NCBI GenBank assembly: GCA_021521415.1
Contig: JAIQDT010006472.1
Coordinates: 1 to 64,000 of the forward strand
Direction of reading: 5' to 3'
Length of the DNA: 64,000 bases
Origin: Bidens hawaiensis
Lineage: Eukaryota > Streptophyta > Magnoliopsida > Asterales > Asteraceae
Shown: positions 31,900 to 44,043 of the stretch, one piece after another
Layout: every line of letters starts with the position of its first letter
Numbering within the stretch: position 1 is the first letter of the stretch
The notes under the pieces: generated by a model
The model's database searches: none
What the model was told of the DNA's origin: nothing
The model's input: only the letters and a program-made list of their open reading frames with translations
Position numbers and translations under genes: made by a program

Positions 31900-33023
31900 G
31901 AATTTGGGTCTGTGTAGGCTAGGCAGCCGCGCAAGGCCCAAAACCAAAAGGGGCCCAAAAAATTTTCAAACTTCATACTAGTATAGTGGCCCAAATTTGA
32001 AATGGCCCATATATTTTCAAACAAATAATAGAGGTTGCAAACATGTGAGTATGGTACGATAGGATTCATCAAGGGTTACCATAAAACCAACGATTCACGA
32101 AGCGGAGGGACGACGATCCCGAGTACAGATGGCGATTTTAGAAATCAGTACCTGAACTTGATTCCCACAAACAGTAACCATTAAACCAGGTTTGAATCGT
32201 TATGATTATTTGACAATAAACCTTTAAGTAGGTTTTGGCTTTGAATCATGGTTTTGTTTTTCTTGGTTGAAATTAAAGTATCTTTGATTACTTATTTAAC
32301 TAAGCTCGACTACATTAACGTTTTCAGTAAACTGATTAAGGGTAGCTTGACACCAATGATAATACGTAGAAATATATATTTGAGATATTAGTATGTATAT
32401 GACAGTGAAGGGAATTGAAAAGAAAAATCATTTTAGAAAGATACATATACCAATATAAGGTAATATGAGTGGTGAATTAGTAAGCAAAATTTGGCATCCG
32501 TTTTTAAATTGTTGGAAGACACTGAATAATAAAATGTTTGATTATTGATGGGTTAAAATTTCTTAAGAAAACGAATCATTATCCTAATGCATTAGTTGTA
32601 TGAATCATTATCCTAATGCATTAGTTGTATACAGAGTCTTGTTGACTATTCTGGTTATCGTTGCATCTATGGAAAGAATTTTTTCAAAATTAAGTTGTTA
32701 AAGTCCTACTTGTGATTTACAATGTCTCAAAAAAGACCCAATGGGTTGGCATTGGTAGCTATTGAGAACAAGAAACTAGAGCGTATGGATTGTAACGATT
32801 TAATCGAGACGTTAGCTCATAAAAATGCTAGGCTGGCATAAAATTCATATAATCAACTAGCAATTTAAAATATATCATTTTTCTAAAATAGTACTGTTTT
32901 GTTCATCGTTATTATATTTATTGAATTATCTTTTTATATATATGCACGTTAATTTTTTTGGGGCCTATATTTATAACTCGTGCAAGGCCCACGAAAGCCA
33001 TCGAACTCTCGGGGACGACCCTG
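31900..33023 (+). mobile_element. hAT transposon remnant
   Basis: The right end, reversed, reads CAGGGTCGTCCCCGAGAG, then GGGCCTTGCACGAG and TAGGCCCCAAAAAAATTA. The left arm near 31930-31965 has CGCAAGGCCC and GGGGCCCAAAAAATTTT. CAGGG ends and GGCCC-rich subterminal text are usual for plant hAT elements. The extreme left tip and the 8-bp duplication cannot be identified. Most of the transposase is missing. Confidence 0.6.
32573..32837 (+). pseudogene. hAT transposase C-terminal dimerisation region
   Basis: Readable text is YPNALVVYRVLLTI, then ASMERIFSKL near 32664-32693, and after a frameshift SQKRPNGLALVAIEN near 32724. This matches the hATC domain (A-AERxFSKL and S-xRLNGLA signatures). 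Immediately before it, 29 bases are tandemly duplicated (32573-32601 and 32602-32630). TAA at about 32698 breaks the frame. It is too short to be active. Confidence 0.8.
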
Positions 33024-33476
33024 CCTGCACGTCAGGTCCAAACAAAACAAAGCATACGGTACTCACCAAGAACCATTACAAACAACACAAATAACTTGTC
33101 ACGATACATCAATTTTTGAAATTTTTCCAATCGTCTCAAGTATGGCGTGCGTACGTACGTGTGGCATAAGGCAATGTGTCATGTACAACTAGCTTGGAGC
33201 CCACAGCAGGGGTGTGGAGGGGCTGAGCTCGGATGGAGGTTCTCATAGGCGTCGGGTCGTGAATTAATGTGAACATTGGTGGTAAAAGGGTTGTGCTCCA
33301 GTGGCGAAGCTTGAACGAAAACACGGGACAGACTCAATATATATATATATATATATATATTTCAATTAGTATTAATCATTTTCTTTTTAAAAGAGTGTAA
33401 TTGGGAAACATATTTAACAAATAGGTGTTTTTTTAACGACCAGTTTATTAAAATCACCGAGAGACTAGGAAACAAC
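33024..33476. other. Host DNA with a TA microsatellite, no gene
   Basis: TA units at 33338-33360. No coding frame is supported. The junction with the duplicated segment lies at the word TAGCCTCAAAA near 33474. Confidence 0.5.
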
Positions 33477-34774
33477 TAGCCTCAAAAGGTTAATTACATC
33501 AACCAAGTCAAAATTACACTAGTATAAAATTCAATACGAGAACACGCATCAATCCTCCGAGTTTAGTCCGACCATTTTTCGTTAAGTTGCAAATGAATGG
33601 GCTGTCGAGGGGCATGTAATGACCGACCTTCTCTTCACATCAAACTAACGGAATCATCAAAAATGGCGTCTGAATTTCAGTTACATATATCGATGATTAA
33701 AGAAGAGGCATGGGCTTTATTTCAATGAAATATTAAAAGAGCTAATGGCTAATGGCCCAACTTTTTTCGGTGATGGGTGGTGCGTATTTAAAAACATTTA
33801 TCAACCCGGATAAAACTTTTAAGACTAATTGACTCGAAGAAAACCTAATTAAATAGTAACTAAATAATATAAGGGTATTACTATTTAGTAAACTTAGTAG
33901 GGTTGGTAGTTCGTTGCTAAGACAAACCTTTAAACACCTGGGTTTTGAAAGGAATGAGGTATTATGTTTAAGTCCCACAAACGACAAAGATTAAAAGAAA
34001 TTCATTGCTAAAAAATATTTAATTTAGTTAACCTATATATATATTTTTTACTTGTTTTAATCTAATTGAATAACCTATATTTTAATACAATATAAAACTA
34101 AAATTCTCAAAATAGGCTAAGTGAGGAGAGAGATTCCTAATTTAGGCAAAAAATTTTGAAAAGTCCCATAATGATCATTGACCCATGAAATTTCAAGCCA
34201 AATCTGTCTGACCCATGACATTTGGTTTTGGGCCAAATCCGTGAGATTACAAGCCAAATTTGTTTGACCCGTGAGATTTCCAAGCCAAATACGTTTGACT
34301 CGTGAGATTTCAAGCCAAATACGCCCGACTCATGAGTTTTGGTACCAAACCCGTTTTCTTAAAAACCATCTCCTTCGTGAGATTTGGAAAAAGTTTGAAT
34401 TCACCTCTATCCACCATTGATTCACCACCACCACCATCTCATTTCTTTGAAATGATCCCGATTAATCTTCGTCACTATCTTGTCCTTCAACATCCAACAT
34501 CACCATCTCCGCCCACCGTTGGCTACACTATCTCCAACCACCGTCACATTCACCATCTCCGTCCATCGTCATATTCACCGTCCAACATCACAATATCTGG
34601 CCACTATCGCCTTCACCATTCAACATCAACATATCCGGCCATCGTTGTCTTCATGCTAGCCTTCATTTCGTGGGGAATCAACTATGTCGTCTTCCAACAT
34701 CAACATATTTGCATCACGTCGTTTTCTCCGGTTTCCGGAAAGTGGTGGTGGTGGTGAATCAATGTTTCCGTTGT
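33477..34774. repeat. Duplicated segment F, copy 1
   Basis: Nearly identical to 44044-45311 over its whole length, and both copies continue directly into LTR-A. At 34184-34340 a 30-35 base repeat of the GTGAGATTTCAAGCCAAAT type occurs five times. At 34440-34640 there are CACCATCTCCGGCCACC-type repeats. No gene is supported; the 151-codon frame at 34302 is a reading of these repeats. Confidence 0.85.
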
Positions 34775-36046
34775 TGTAACATCTTGGATTTTTCGTATTT
34801 GTTTAAACCGATTCGAGAACGTAATTCGGATCTTTCGAACTATTTAAAACTTATCTTTATTGGAATTTAACTTGGTTCAACTTATTTTATAATTTAATAA
34901 CTTTCAATTGTGCCAAATAGCCCTTAGAAACCTTTAAAATCGCTTAAAACGGCTAAAAATCGCATTTTCGGGAACTATAACGACTACTTTTGCCAATTCT
35001 TTCCTATTTTCGATTAAATTAATGAAACTTAAGCTCCAAGATATGTAAATTAATTTTATAAAACATTCTAATTTTGTTTTATTGCTGTCCAAACCGAATC
35101 TTTAAGTTATTATATCCGATTTTGTCATTAATTGATTATTCGGTTTCCTAAAATAGTTATTTCCTAATAAACAAGTCTTAACCCTTAATATTTAAACAAG
35201 GCATATCATAAAAACCTAAATTATTAATTCAATACCAGCCCCCATACCAGTAATCCACGAAATTCCTTTCCCCATTGTCGGTTTCTTCAAGAATTTAGCA
35301 AGTTCGTATTGCTTTGTTGACTTTCAAGCTTCAATACCCTTTGACCTCGATTATCTCTTGTTTCATTCATCTTTCGGGTAAGTAGTCTTCTTCAATATTG
35401 TAGATTTTGATATTTAGAACAAAATCTCTCAATCAATTTTGTGGATTGAGGGAGTCTCGGTGGTCAATTGGACTCAAACTCGTTTAAGGGTATAATAGTC
35501 AACAACTTTGACCAATCAATTTCTCATACTTCTGGTCGGATTCAACGTTCGGTCCAGAAGACTTTTATTCTCGTAACGTGATTTTAAGGCTACTGGACAA
35601 AACCAGACTTCCGACTCGCTGTTCGGATTCTGGTCAGTACCAGCTCGCTTAAATATTAAATATAACATAACTAGATTTCTAAATGTCCGTTTGGATTGAT
35701 TCCAGCGGCCACAAGTTTGTTTTTAATTTCATTATCATATCCCACAGATTCATATTCTGATTTTTTGTAACATTTGACGTGTAGTGGACGACTCGCTTAA
35801 TCGTTAGCTCGTTTAATCGCATTTATTAATTGCTTGTCAATATCTAAGGTGAGTTTGATCATTCCCCTTTTTATACACTGTTTTCAAACATTTTGGGGAC
35901 ATATGCGTACTTACTCATATTTTCTATCCCATATATATACATAAACTCGCAAACATAATCATTGTGTGAATATCAGTTGAATGCTATTTGCTAATTGCAA
36001 CATGTTTAATTGTTTACTTGACAACATTCGAAGAGGTCCAACGTAT
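34775..36046 (+). repeat. LTR-A copy 1, 5' part
   Basis: It starts TGTAACATCTTGG and matches 52465-53770 along its length. It is interrupted at 36046 by a solo LTR and resumes at 38525-38985 (38525-38529 being the target duplication), where the Athila element at 38986 cuts off its last 90 or so bases. No PPT precedes it, so it is a 5' or solo LTR. Confidence 0.85.
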
Positions 36047-36840
36047 TGTCACACCCCAACCTAAGGCGGAAATGTCAGGACGTGATCCGAATGCTCACAG
36101 CTCGAAGATACTATCATGATATAAACGTGACAATATCTAATTAATTATTTAATTTCAATTATACACACAATATCCAAATACAATAACCAACTTAAATGAA
36201 CAAATACGAGTCCAAATAAAGTTTAATTTAATTATATCCTAAAGTCTTGTCTACGTGTCCAAGCTTCATTCTTCCATACACGTAACCTGCATATGCTATA
36301 AAATGGAGTTTTGTCAACATAAAGTTGAGTGAGAATATCACCAGTTTTGACATAATACAATAAATAAGCATAACGTGATAAGTGCAGTAAATATAATCAA
36401 AACAAAAAAACAAGTATGTAGACCGTTGCCAAGCGAATCGGGCATTAGTCACCAGCAGGAACACCCGCTATTCGATTGATTGAATAGTAATTCCAACATG
36501 CTATTGATTGAATGGTAACACAAGCAAACAAGTAGCACGTATGTTTGATTAAATTACTTCACAATAACACGTATGCATTCGTTTGAATATATATAGTATG
36601 AAATACTAATACGTACGCATATGTCCCCAAAACATTTAGAAAATCGAGTAAAATAGGGGAATGATAAACTCACCTGATTGATTAAGCCAAACGGGAACGA
36701 ATACGACAAGAAAGTGGAAATCACGCTCTTCAAGAATTACGGACAAGAATCATAATTAAATAATATAATATTATGAACGAATTATAAAGGATATAATATG
36801 TGTAATGAATTTAGGATTTCGATGTGGATTGAGTTACAAT

Positions 36841-37011
36841 CATTGTTGTAAAACTCCCGAGTACTCCCCGATTACTCCCAGTCTAGATCGAGTACTTCCC
36901 GCCTCTGCCGAGTACTCCGTAGGTATTTTCCAATTAATCCCCGACTACTCCCGAGTACTCGCAACTCCCCAGTCGACCGCCTAGGACCGCCTAACGACTT
37001 TTACAACCTTG
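36841..37011. mobile_element. 171-bp hAT-type MITE
   Basis: The ends CATTGTTGTAAAA and, reversed, CAAGGTTGTAAAA are TIRs, and the perfect 8-bp duplication GTTACAAT (36833-36840 and 37012-37019) is diagnostic for hAT. The interior repeats the word GAGTACTCCC. It is the youngest insertion in the solo LTR. Confidence 0.9.
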
Positions 37012-37618
37012 GTTACAATTATAATTTGTACGTTATGGATTGAACGATTGATCTCTAAGGATTATTGTTATTATTAAATTATAAAAAATCATTGTTTACA
37101 GTTAAATCGAACTTACAAATAATTAGTGTGAATAAAGATGAGTTGCGATGTTCTATAATGATAAACGCTTAATTATATAATTATCATAAGATTTATATTT
37201 TGGAAATCTTAACGAATTTCGATGTATATGCATATATATATATAATATATATATAATAATACATACATATATACATATACATATATGTATACATATATAT
37301 AATATATCTAATAAATAGGAGTGAATTTATAAAGACATTTACAACGAGAAAACATCATTATTAGTGTCGGTTTAAAAAAATGATGATTTATTATTAATAA
37401 GGTGTGTTTATATATACACACACACACACACACACTCTCTCACACACACACACAAACACAAAAACTTGTAACGAGACTACTTGACACGAAACACTTTAAC
37501 GTTATGATGTCGGTTTAAATAAAATATTGTTTATTTAATATTTAATATTAATTGTAATATATTATATATCATTAAAATGAATTAAAACATAAAAGAGCTA
37601 AAAATAACCAAAAATTAC

Positions 37619-37700
37619 GGTGGCCAGGACTTGAACCCGCGACCTATGGCGGTTCAATGGGTTAACACACACACCCTAGCCAACTTGGCTAGGGTGTCAG
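37619..37700 (-). other. tRNA-like (SINE-head-like) stretch
   Basis: Read on the minus strand it has TAGCCAAGTTGGCTAGGGTG, like a Pol III A box with D-arm, and 36 bases later GGGTTCAAGTCC, a perfect B box. The D-stem and T-stem can be drawn; acceptor and anticodon stems are poor. It could be a tRNA-derived SINE head or tRNA relic inside the solo LTR. It is not a functional tRNA. Confidence 0.5.
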
Positions 37701-38529
37701 TTGGTTGATGAATGTAAACGGATACATATATACAAAAACTAAGCAAACCCAATTCTGAAATAAGAACCCTAGATCATAAATCGATCAATCCGTTACTCCT
37801 TTAACAAATTAACGTTAGGGCTTTTATACAGCAACTCGAGACGAACCTGAACATATAATTTATTACCTGATTAGATGTTTATGCACGGTCCAATTGGAAT
37901 CAAACAGAGCCGGTGATAAATGATGACGAACAGGTATAACGAAACGTCGATAATCCAATTAGATAGGGGGCTTTAGTTGGCGCTGGTCTTAGGGGTATGC
38001 AGGCATGAGGAATTGAATTAAGATCAAGCGTAAGTTATATAATCGATATTTAGGTTATGACGGTTAATATAATAATCAATTCGCGTTATAGTTGATCTTG
38101 TTTCTTAATTAGTTATGTCGATTAGGCCGCAAATGGTAAGGATAATCACAAGCATGATTCAATTCCAAGAATACGACGAAAATTGTGGTTCAAGCAATAT
38201 AAACGGGTCACAGATTTGGGGTATACGGGTCATGGGATACGGGTTATAGGTCATGGGTGATGGGTTATAAAAGAAATATGTGAAAATTTCACTTTAGTCC
38301 CTGAAGAGTTTAAATAGAAACAATAAGGAATCAAACTTTCTATTTTGGGTTACATATGTACATTTTCCAAAGTTTAGTATATATATTAAATAAATATAGT
38401 AAATAAATATAAATAATAATAAAATTTCTTGATAAACGTGGTTACTTTCAGTGATAAATTTTCCCGAACCTAAGACGGGTCGGGTTATGGATACAAGTTG
38501 TATGTGGAAAACCGAGTTTTTACACATAT

Positions 38530-38708
38530 CCTCTTGTATAGGGTTCTCAATAGTATGATCATACGACCGTCTTAGTAACCGGAGCTCGATTCGCTTGGCA
38601 ACGATTCATTGGCACACTAGCACGATTTGGTTATATACATGGTTTGTTAAGGTTTGATTGATTATTACCACATAGATTGGTTTGCGCTTTTAACACTTAT
38701 CATTTATC

Positions 38709-38754
<46 letters not shown>

Positions 38755-38985
38755 GACAAAATCTGGTGATCATCTCACTCAACATGTGTTGTTGACAAAC
38801 TCCATTTTCTACGCATATGCAGGATGCTTTGTATTGAAGATTGAAGTTTGACACTTAGACAAGACCTTAGGATATAAACAAGATAATCGTTATTTGAGCT
38901 TACATTCATGTATTTAAATTGTTTGTTCTATTTGGATATTATGTGTATTTATTTTCAATAAAATAATTAATTAGATATTGTGATG
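38530..38985 (+). repeat. LTR-A copy 1, 3' part
   Basis: Continues the LTR broken at 36046. It matches 1-682 from about base 165 (CGATTCGCTTGGCA and CATTTTCTACGCATATGCAG landmarks). A TA microsatellite lies at 38714-38742. It stops where TGTTGTAAAACACAAG of the Athila LTR begins. Confidence 0.8.
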
Positions 38986-40665
38986 TGTTGTAAAACACAA
39001 GTATTTTCCGCACCTTTTATCCATGTTTTTATATTATATTTTATGTTTTTTTAACTTATTTCTTATAGGTTTTACATAGTTTTAACTATCTTGTAGGTTT
39101 TTGGTGAAAGAAAGAAAGAAACCGGACTTTTTGAAGAGCTTACGGGCATTTACGCATATGATTTGAAGACAAAGTTCAAAGCCCAGACCGTTTACATCAT
39201 GGATAAGCCCAAGCCTACATTATATTATATTATATAAAATAAAAAAAAAACCTAAGGCGTACAGCCCTATTCCGATCGGACCAGGCAGCAAGGAGGAAAA
39301 GAAGAAAAACTTTTTTTGTGCTAGGGTTGGAGCTTGTGACGGCTAGGGAAGGAAGAAGAGACAAGAACCAAGCCTCGGGATTGATTCACCATCATTTTTG
39401 ACAGCCAAGAGCAGCCCGGAACATCTCCATATCCTTTCTTTTTAAACATTGTTCAACAACTTTATTTTTCTTGTTCAATTGGTTAGTAGTTTTGAAATTA
39501 CTTTGAAGATTGACTTGTTTATGATTAGGATTGATTGTTGAATGATTTTTGAGATGATTGGTATGAGTTATATGATGTTTTTATTGAGTATTTGCTACTG
39601 TCCAAATAATATGCTAGGCTAAACTTGTTAGTTCTACCTAGGAATGATGATTATTGTTAGTGTTTGATGAGTTTGTTGGATTGTTTGATTGACAGACTTG
39701 ATTTGTTAATGTAAAGTTTGATTTAGAAATGAAATAGGTTGTGTTTAAGGGCTGGAAAATTTAGTAATTCATTGCATAAACTCCTTGCGTTGGTTGATTA
39801 GTTTTGTATTGATTGATCGGTGCTTGTTTGATTCTAGACTTTGTGTTTAGGGTTTGTTTGCGGTAGGAACAACCGTAGGGTTTTGTTGCATTATATATTT
39901 GATTAAAGTACAGAGGTTAGACACCTTCTTAGAGACCAAGAGGTGATAAGAAGTTAGGGTTGTCTCATTGTCTTTGCATGCTAGAATAAGAATTGCGCGA
40001 GAGCGAGTTCGTTTCTTGTCAGGTTTAGGTGTTTGAGCGACTAGTTGATCTATTTTGGTTTAAGTTGAATTGTTCCTCTATCCTTGGTTATGTAGTATTC
40101 ATTTCCATTAGGGTCGAGTGTTGGTGAGACCGAGAGGTGAGTCAACATTAGAACACGTTAACAATTGTTTCCCGGTTTGGTCGTTTTAGCCGATTTTGAG
40201 TAGTTAAGGCTTGTTGAGTGAGACCGAGAGGTAATCAAGTGAGCACTAGCGATCCTTAGTCGTGTCATCTTTAGGGACCGGTGTCTTGTTATCATCCAAT
40301 CCATTAGCTTGTTAGGCCTACAGTTTGATTCAGACCCAGGTACACGTTTTTCTCCATCCGAAGTTAACTCAGTTAGTTCCCCGTTAAGTTTTCTATTTTT
40401 GGTAACTTTTGTCAGTCAGTCTAGTTAGTCCAGTTAAGTTATAAAAAAAATCAAAAATCAATTAAATATTATTCTTAGGTAGGTCTTGTCTAGGGTTAGC
40501 AATCATTAGCGTTTTGACGTGTCCTTGTGTTCGATACTCGAACTTCCTATGTCTATACTACTTGCGATCGGTACACTTGCCGGTTGTGTGTGGTTTTAGG
40601 ATTTTCGTTTTATATTTAAAGCTTAGTTGTGAGGGTATTCTTTGAGACATATCCAACGCACATCA
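38986..40665 (+). repeat. 5' LTR of Athila-type element 1
   Basis: It starts TGTTGTAAAACACAAG and ends CGCACATCA before the PBS. It has a TATATAAA box at 39231-39238. The 1.68-kb length is normal for Athila. Text after 39250 (GCAGCAAGGAGG to AACTTTTTTTGTG) is presumably R/U5. Confidence 0.75.
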
Positions 40666-40671
40666 AGTTTT

Positions 40672-40689
40672 TGGCGTCGTTACCGGGGA
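40672..40689 (+). promoter_or_regulatory. Athila-type primer binding site
   Basis: TGGCGTCGTTACCGGGGA, a close match to the Athila/Tat PBS TGGCGCCGTTGCCGGGGA seen also at 46633. Confidence 0.85.
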
Positions 40690-40817
40690 CACGGTTTTAG
40701 GCGTTTTGAGAGCAACTCGAGTTAGGATTTACCTTGTGTGCTACTTGTAATTATTTTTGTTTTGTTTTGCTTATTTGTTAGAATAGTTAAGCTAATTTTA
40801 TTTCTAATTATAGTTTT

Positions 40818-41757
40818 ATGCGACAGACTCGATCTCGAGGACCACCCGAAACTGAAGCATTTCCCGAGCCAGAGAGAGTTTCGTGAGCGACGTCGCGCCA
40901 TTTCACCATCGTCGACTTCTTCATCCGTTGACTCCGAAGATAGGGATAGGATCATGGGCGACAATCCACCAACGAGGAGGACAGTTGCAGACCGGGCCCG
41001 ACCGGCCAATGCTGGCGCAAAATCCAGAATCGCACCATCTGCCGTTGGAGTTAACAAGAACTGGCAGATCCCGTCGAACATCCTGAATACCATTTCCCAT
41101 TCTACTCAGTTTCACGGGTTACTTCACGAGAACCCGCATTCTCATCTTACTTGCATCGTGCGTATCTGCGACACTTTCCATCTTGCGGGCGTTTCCAAGA
41201 CGCCGTTAAGCTCCGCATCTTTCCGTTTTCACTCGCCGATCATGCGAGTCTATAGCTCGAGTCCCTAACACAGGGCTCCATAGCTACTTGGGTTGCCATG
41301 CAGACCCTATTTCTTGAGAAATACGGTCCTCCGGCTAAGGCCGCTCGTTTGCGTAACCAGTTACATTCTTTTAAGATGTAGGATACAGAGAGTTTCTACG
41401 AGGCATGGGAACGTTTTAAGAATCTGTTAGCGTTGTGCCCGAACCACGGCTTGCAAGATTGGGCGGTTGTCGAGAAGTTTTATAATGAAGTGACGTACGC
41501 GACACAGAATTTGCTCGACACGGCTGCGGGAGGAAATTTGCTGACGACGAAGGACCCGGATGAGTGTATCGCTTGGTTTAACGGGTTAGCTATGAGTGGA
41601 TACCAGAGACCGCCCGCCAAGGGTGGTAAGATCGTCGATTCCATATCACGCGGCATGCATTCGGTGGACACGACCACCGCACTCACGGCACAGGTGGAGG
41701 CGTTGGCGAAGATCGTGAAGGACTTGCAGACGAAGAGCAAGCCGTGAGAGATTTGTA
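40818..41757 (+). pseudogene. Athila gag, element 1
   Basis: ATG at 40818 begins MRQTRSRGPPE, which fits Athila gag starts. The frame slips near 40870. The block FHGLLHENPHSHLT (near 41109) and, in other frames, FLEKYGPP, ESFYEAWERFKNLL and LDTAAGGNLLTTK (near 41518) are the Athila gag core. TAG at 41379 stands where Gln is expected. A CxxCxxGH-type remnant follows at 41755. It is not translatable as one protein. Confidence 0.85.
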
Positions 41758-41867
41758 GAGGAGGGCATGATACCGTTCAGTTCCTAATCAGTTCGTAGGA
41801 TGAGGCAGTAGACTTCATAGGCAATCCAAATCAAAATCAAAATTCTTTCAATTCTTATAATTCGGGT

Positions 41868-43667
41868 TAGAGAGGCAATCAGAACTCCAACTGGAGGGAC
41901 GGCAATCAATCCGGTTTTCACCAGCGGCAGAGTCTATTCCAGGATGCGGGTGAAGGAGCGAGCAATGAAGAGAAGAAGCCCACCTTAGAGGAGACGATGG
42001 CACAGCAGATACAGATGCTATCCCAGCTCATGACACGAGAGGATTCCCGTTATAAAGAAACCCAAGAGAAATTCCGTGAGCACGAAACCTTTATGAAAAA
42101 TCAGGGAGCATCGATTCAGAATCTAGAGCGGCAGATAGGAGAGATAGCTAGTTGTTTAAATGAGAGGCCGCTGGGTACACTTCCGAGCAATACCGAGAAA
42201 AACCAGAGAGGATTCGTGAAAGCTGTGACGACGAGGAGCGGTGCAGGGGCGCGATAGGAGTCCGTGATTCAGCAGAGGTCCAGAAGAGGGGTTGTCGAGG
42301 AACCTGCAGTAGTTGTAGAGGAGCAGGTGGATGAGGAGATTCAGATGGAGTCTCCGCCGACCCATGTGCGTCAGAGGAGCAGCCCAGGGGGTACAGCACA
42401 GGCTGAGAGACAGCAGTTACCGAGCGAGCTACCAAGAGTCTACAAACCTAGAGTGCCATACCCCAGGAGACTCCGCAGGGATAGAGATGAAGAGCAGAAC
42501 TCCAAATTCCTTGATCTCTTGAAGCAGCTTCACCTTAATATTCCATTCCTTGAGGCACTTACCCAGATGCCGAAACATGCGAAGTTCCTTAAGGATATTC
42601 TCTCGAATAAGGAGAAGTTAGCTGAGGTAGCTTCCATCCCTTTGAGTGCTAGTTATTCTGCTGTCTTACAGAAGAAGTTACTAGAGTAGATGGCCGATCC
42701 AGGGAGTTTCACAATTCCCTGCATCTTGAGTGATGATACGGTGATTCATGTGCTTGCCGACCTTGGGGCCAGTATTAATCTGATGCCGTATTCTGTTTTC
42801 CATAGACTAGGTCTGGGCGAGCCAAGACCCACTGGGATCAGCATTCAGCTCGCGAACCAATCCGTGAATTATCCGCTTGGGATTGTTGAGAACATGCTCG
42901 TTCGCATTGGTAAGTTCATCTTCCCGGTGGACTTCGTTATTCTTGATATGAACGAGGATGATAATGTTCCACTCATTCTCGGCAGACCTTTTCTAGCCAC
43001 CGCACATGCGTTGATCGACGTTCGCGATGGCAAACTGATTCTTTGAGTCGGGGATGTGAACGTCACGTTTGACGTTCAACAGTCACTTAGGCATCCCAAA
43101 TCGGCTGATGACTCCCTGTACTTCATTGATACGATCATGACTCATGTGGGGGAGTTTTCCAGTGTCATCTGTGGAGGCTCCGCCTTAGACACACAGATTT
43201 AAGATAGGGAGACTCCAGAGGTTGAGATGGTCGCCTTGATTGAACAACCTTCTGATGTTGACACTGAGTCGTCCTCCCTTGATTCTGAGTTATCTACCGG
43301 AGATCATCGCTTTCATCAGTTGTACGAGTTGGAGGAGTTACGGGACCATACTTACGCGCATTCATATCGTTATAAGCAGCTAGCGAAGGAACTGCAGGAT
43401 CATAAGTTGAAGGGTAACAAGCAGTTCAAGTGTGGGGATTTGGTCTTATTGTATAATTCCCGGTTGAGGTTATTCCCGGGAAAGTTGAGATCCCGTTGGT
43501 CAGGTCCGTTTATGATTACTAAGGTTTTCCCGTATGGCACTGTTGAGATAAAGGATAAAGGCGGGACTTTTAAGGTGAACGATCATAGACTGAAGCACTA
43601 CAATGGCGAGCCGATGGCTGATCAGACTGTCGAGGTATCCTACCTTGAATCGCTCTTCAAGACGTAG
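41868..43667 (+). pseudogene. Athila protease fused to integrase C-terminus (RT-RNaseH-IN core deleted)
   Basis: One frame runs from before 41868 to the stop at 43665, with stops only at 41868, 42255, 42687, 43044 and 43201. It encodes a Gln-rich coiled segment, an Arg/Pro-rich region, the protease (DLGASINLMP at about 42766 and ILGRPFLATAHALIDVRDG at about 42973), and from about 43305 the end of integrase (YELEELRDHTYAHSYRYK, then RLFPGKLRSRWSGPF). The junction is in frame. About 1,000 or more codons of RT, RNase H and integrase core are missing. The stops fit Gln or Arg codons changed by one transition. Confidence 0.85.
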
Positions 43668-43797
43668 ACGTGTGGATGCATCACTCGGGAGACTGCCCGA
43701 GTTGTAGAGTTTGTATTTCTGTATCTGTGTGTGCTATCTGTTTTATTTGTTTTGTCTATTTCAGGATGTTCCAAGATGAAACCGCTCGTACTCAATC

Positions 43798-43919
43798 TCC
43801 ATTCGAGTCGGTCGATTTAAGGGGTGCTCCGAAAAAATAATTATAAAAACCAAAAACATCCATTCGAGTCGGTCGATTTAAGGGGTGCTCCGAAAAAAAA
43901 TTATAAAAACCAAAAACAC
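43798..43919 (+). repeat. 61-base direct duplication
   Basis: Two copies of a block beginning TCCATTCGAGTCGGTCGATT, at 43798 and 43859, almost identical, in the 3' non-coding region of Athila element 1. Confidence 0.9.
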
Positions 43920-44043
43920 AAAAATATGTTTATTTCTTTATGTTTTAGTTTTCCGTTTTGGTACGCCGCTACATGCGAGCGATTTTGAGTTTTTGCAGGT
44001 TATATTATGCACATGGTAGCTACGATGGCGTTTTGGAACAGTA

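Larger units (their letters stand above)
36047..38524 (-). repeat. Solo LTR of a related gypsy family, minus orientation
   Basis: On the plus strand it begins TGTCACACCCCAACC and ends GTTTTTACA, i.e. TG...CA. The flanks are CGTAT (36042-36046) and CATAT (38525-38529), a 5-bp duplication with one difference. It has no coding or PBS text. Its 3' half (36050-36700, reversed) is similar to LTR-A, but its 5' tip (TGTAAAAAC) differs. It contains a hAT MITE, a tRNA-like stretch and CA microsatellites (37415-37455). Confidence 0.8.
38986..44043 (+). mobile_element. Athila-type gypsy element, RT-deleted and 3' truncated
   Basis: 5' LTR, PBS, gag, protease and then, without RT, RNase H or integrase core, the integrase C-terminus. 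The part after 43667 is the usual non-coding 3' region. It ends abruptly at 44043 against segment F, so the 3' LTR is absent. It is a non-autonomous derivative. Confidence 0.85.

Noticed and set aside
34302..34757. 151-codon frame (and its copy near 44902)
   Set aside because: His/Pro/Ser-rich text arises from the CACCATC-type minisatellite, and the two copies differ by frame-changing indels.
37619..37700. Functional tRNA gene
   Set aside because: A and B boxes are good, but acceptor and anticodon stems do not pair and the length is irregular.
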